A stretch of DNA of 7,840 nucleotides from Gammaproteobacteria bacterium (lineage in GTDB: Bacteria > Pseudomonadota > Gammaproteobacteria > Pseudomonadales > Pseudomonadaceae): the NCBI GenBank assembly GCA_012735335.1, contig JAAYHO010000002.1:1-7840 (forward strand), read 5' to 3'. The notes beneath the pieces are model-generated. The model had not been told where the DNA came from, ran no database searches, and saw only the letters and a program-made list of their open reading frames with translations. A program made the position numbers and the translations under genes. Position 1 is the stretch's first letter. Every line of letters starts with the position of its first letter. Positions 6,189 to 7,840 of this stretch are shown in pieces.

Positions 6189-6583
6189 GGCAGCAGGAAT
6201 CCGGAGACTCTGGCCCGCTGCGCTTCTTCGGTCTGATCGGCCAGCCACAGGCGGATGTCCACCCGCTTCACCGCCGGCAGCGGAAACGGCGTGCTGGCGG
6301 TGTAGTCGCGCATGTCCACCCGGTAGGCGAAACGATAGGGGCCCATGCTGACATCCCCGGTGCGCCCGCCTTCGGCGACGTTGCGCATACCGGTCTGGAA
6401 TTCGGTCAGCAGGTTCTGTCCGGCCCAGTGGGCCAGGGTGCGCTCCTGCAGGTAGGCGGTATTACGCGCATGGTCGGCACCGGTCTTGACCAGGGCAGCC
6501 AGCGCCACGGCCAGCACGGTGAGCGCCACCAGCACCTCCAGCAGGGTAAAGCCGTTCTGCGCATCAGCGCTGCGGAATCGCAT
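6185..6583 (-). CDS. gspI: GspI, minor pseudopilin of the tip complex
   Basis: The protein has 132 residues, the usual size for GspI/XcpV. NGFTLLEVLVALTVLAVALAAL places cleavage after Gly11, with Glu16 at +5. ERTLAHWAGQNLL (47-59) matches the conserved GspI segment after the helix. The ATG at 6583 is preferred over one 30 nt upstream because the leader is then 11 residues and GAGGT lies about 6 nt before it. The first 20 bp overlap the end of gspH in another frame. GspI is the core of the GspI-J-K tip (family knowledge). Confidence 0.94.
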   Translation of the reverse strand: MRFRSADAQNGFTLLEVLVALTVLAVALAALVKTGADHARNTAYLQERTLAHWAGQNLLTEFQTGMRNVAEGGRTGDVSMGPYRFAYRVDMRDYTASTPFPLPAVKRVDIRLWLADQTEEAQRARVSGFLLP

Positions 6584-7118
6584 CCAGCACCTCGACCTGC
6601 CCTTCCAGGGCAATACGTATATGGCGTACCAGATCCCGACCGGGGACCAGCAGGCTGATGGTGGCCGGGGTCATCTCGCCGGTGTTGCCCAGCCGGATAT
6701 GTGGCTGCCAGCCGCCGGTCTGCGGCAGTGGCGCACGTTCACCGTCCAGTTCCAGTTGCAGTTCCAGCAAACCCTGCTCGAACTGGCGTGGCCCGAGCTG
6801 GGGATCGACCAGCGGTCGCCATTCCCGGGTGTGGTCATCCAGCACCACCAGTTCCAGAAAGCTGTAGCCGTCCCGGCGCAGGCCCAGCGCCCGATCCGAT
6901 TCGCCGGTGATCAACAGCTCATCCCGCGCCAGCCGGAGGATGGCGGCCAGCCGCTCGGCTTCGCTGCGCATCTTGCGTTCGGCACCATCGCCGATGGACA
7001 GGGACGCCAGACCAGCCACCACGCCGATCAGCACCAGGACCACCAGCAGCTCCATCAGAGTGAAGCCGCGCTGGCCGGGGGCTGTGGCCTCAGCGGTTCT
7101 GGTTGTTGTCCGGGTCAT
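6564..7118 (-). CDS. gspH: GspH, minor pseudopilin
   Basis: The protein has 184 residues, similar to XcpU (about 172). The prepilin motif QRGFTLMELLVVLVLIGVV gives cleavage after Gly18 and Glu at +5. The C-terminal region has the beta-strand-rich pattern of GspH (FUGSY/GspH domain), ending ALEGQVEVLDAIPQR. I chose the ATG at 7118, preceded by GGAA about 7 nt upstream. The frame stays open a further 210 nt into gspG, but that would give an implausible 88-residue leader. With this start, gspH overlaps the end of gspG by 29 bp. GspH links the tip trimer to the GspG shaft (family knowledge). Confidence 0.92.
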   Translation of the reverse strand: MTRTTTRTAEATAPGQRGFTLMELLVVLVLIGVVAGLASLSIGDGAERKMRSEAERLAAILRLARDELLITGESDRALGLRRDGYSFLELVVLDDHTREWRPLVDPQLGPRQFEQGLLELQLELDGERAPLPQTGGWQPHIRLGNTGEMTPATISLLVPGRDLVRHIRIALEGQVEVLDAIPQR

Positions 7119-7560
7119 CAATATTCCAGTTACCAATATCCGCGTCAGCGCCGGTACCACCCGGGCGGCCATCGGCACCCAGGCTGAACAGATCGAACTC
7201 GCGGCCATCACGGCCGGGGCGCAGGTACTGATAGTCGTTGCCCCAGGGGTCACGCTGCAGGCGGTCGATATAGCCGCCGTTACGCCAGTTGCGCGCGACA
7301 TCGCCGCTGGGCCGCTCGACCAGCGCACGCAGGCCCAGCTCGGTGGTGGGGTAGTTGAAGTTGTCCAGACGGTACAGGTTCAGCGCACTCTCCATGGCGC
7401 GGATGTCGTTCTGCACCTTGGTGGTCCGCGCCTGATCCGGCCGGTCCATGACCCGGGGCACTACCACGGCAGCGAGAATGCCGAGGATCACCACCACTAC
7501 CATGACTTCGATCAGGGTGAAGCCGCGCTGGGCCAGGGATGTTGTCTTTACGCTTTGCAT
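7090..7560 (-). CDS. gspG: GspG, major pseudopilin
   Basis: The protein has 156 residues. The prepilin site QRG before FTLIEVMVVVVILGILAAVVVPRV gives a 13-residue leader and Glu18 at +5. Conserved blocks follow: TKVQNDIRAMESALNLYRLDN (48-67), YPTTELGLRALV (70-81), DPWGNDYQYLRPG (104-116) and SLGADGRPGG with ADIGNW (127-145), the last covering the calcium-binding loop of the family. GspG is the main pseudopilus subunit and is processed by a GspO-type peptidase that is not in this window. The gene starts 1 bp after the gspF stop and has no recognisable Shine-Dalgarno sequence, so translation is probably coupled to gspF. A polar tail of about 11 residues (IDDPDNNQNR) follows GNWN. Confidence 0.97.
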   Translation of the reverse strand: MQSVKTTSLAQRGFTLIEVMVVVVILGILAAVVVPRVMDRPDQARTTKVQNDIRAMESALNLYRLDNFNYPTTELGLRALVERPSGDVARNWRNGGYIDRLQRDPWGNDYQYLRPGRDGREFDLFSLGADGRPGGTGADADIGNWNIDDPDNNQNR

Positions 7561-7561
7561 G

Positions 7562-7840
7562 TCAGTTAACCAGTTGATTGAGTTCGAAAATCGGCAAGAG
7601 GATCGCCAATACGATGATCAGCACCACGCCCCCCATTGCCAGGATCAGCAGGGGCTCGAATACCCCCATGACCATGGCGATGCGCGCCTCCAGCTCCCGC
7701 TCCTGGGTTTCGGCGGCGCGCTCTAGCATCTTGTCCAGCGTCCCGCTGCTCTCGCCACTCTTGATCAGGCTCAGGGTCATGGGCGGGAAATAACCACTGC
7801 GCTCCAGCGCATGGCCGATCCCCGAGCCCTCCCGCACCCG
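7562..7840 (-). CDS. gspF: GspF, polytopic inner-membrane platform protein, C-terminal end only
   Basis: Only the last 92 residues are present; the gene runs off the right edge and a full GspF is about 400 residues. The visible part holds FPPMTLSLIKSGESSGTLDKM (18-38), the conserved SGE-SG block of the second GspF repeat, and then a C-terminal membrane helix (about 57-85) ending LLPIFELNQLVN, a typical family end. GspF is the central platform protein contacting GspE and GspL (family knowledge). No start codon is visible; an in-frame GTG near the edge is internal. Confidence 0.95.
   Translation of the reverse strand, partial: RVREGSGIGHALERSGYFPPMTLSLIKSGESSGTLDKMLERAAETQERELEARIAMVMGVFEPLLILAMGGVVLIIVLAILLPIFELNQLVN

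Overview
The window looks like chromosomal DNA of a high-GC gammaproteobacterium, most likely Pseudomonas or a close relative. The evidence is a tRNA-Val(TAC)/tRNA-Asp(GTC) pair divergent from rdgC, and a set of type II secretion (T2SS) proteins that read like the Xcp family. The assignment is by recognition only; no search was run. Nothing suggests a mobile element, prophage or CRISPR array.

Layout. Positions 1-131 hold two tRNA genes on the minus strand (the tRNA-Asp is cut by the window edge), driven by a good sigma70-type promoter at 146-181. rdgC (RecA-inhibiting DNA-binding protein) runs rightward from 321 to 1238. A 343-bp gap between convergent genes follows (1239-1581). It holds three clustered DnaA-box-like 9-mers inside a 12-bp inverted repeat, an 80% A+T segment with a perfect 8-bp palindrome, and several GC-rich hairpins with a tandem 12-mer. 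From 7840 down to 1582 everything is one tightly packed minus-strand operon: gspF (3' end only), gspG, gspH, gspI, gspJ, gspK, gspL, gspM, gspN, and finally a gene for an unnamed lipoprotein.

How the genes work together. GspF, GspL and GspM are inner-membrane platform proteins. GspG is the major pseudopilin, and GspH, I, J and K are the minor pseudopilins of the tip. GspN is an accessory inner-membrane protein present in only some T2SSs. gspC, gspD and gspE, and the operon promoter, would lie beyond the right edge. Most junctions are stop/start overlaps (ATGA, GTGA, TGATG) or 1-37 bp gaps, so translation is probably coupled.

The points most worth a second look are the last operon gene, a lipoprotein whose C-terminal two thirds resemble the outer-membrane assembly factor BamD; the DnaA-box triplet beside an AT-rich element; and a short, divergent GspK that starts with GTG.
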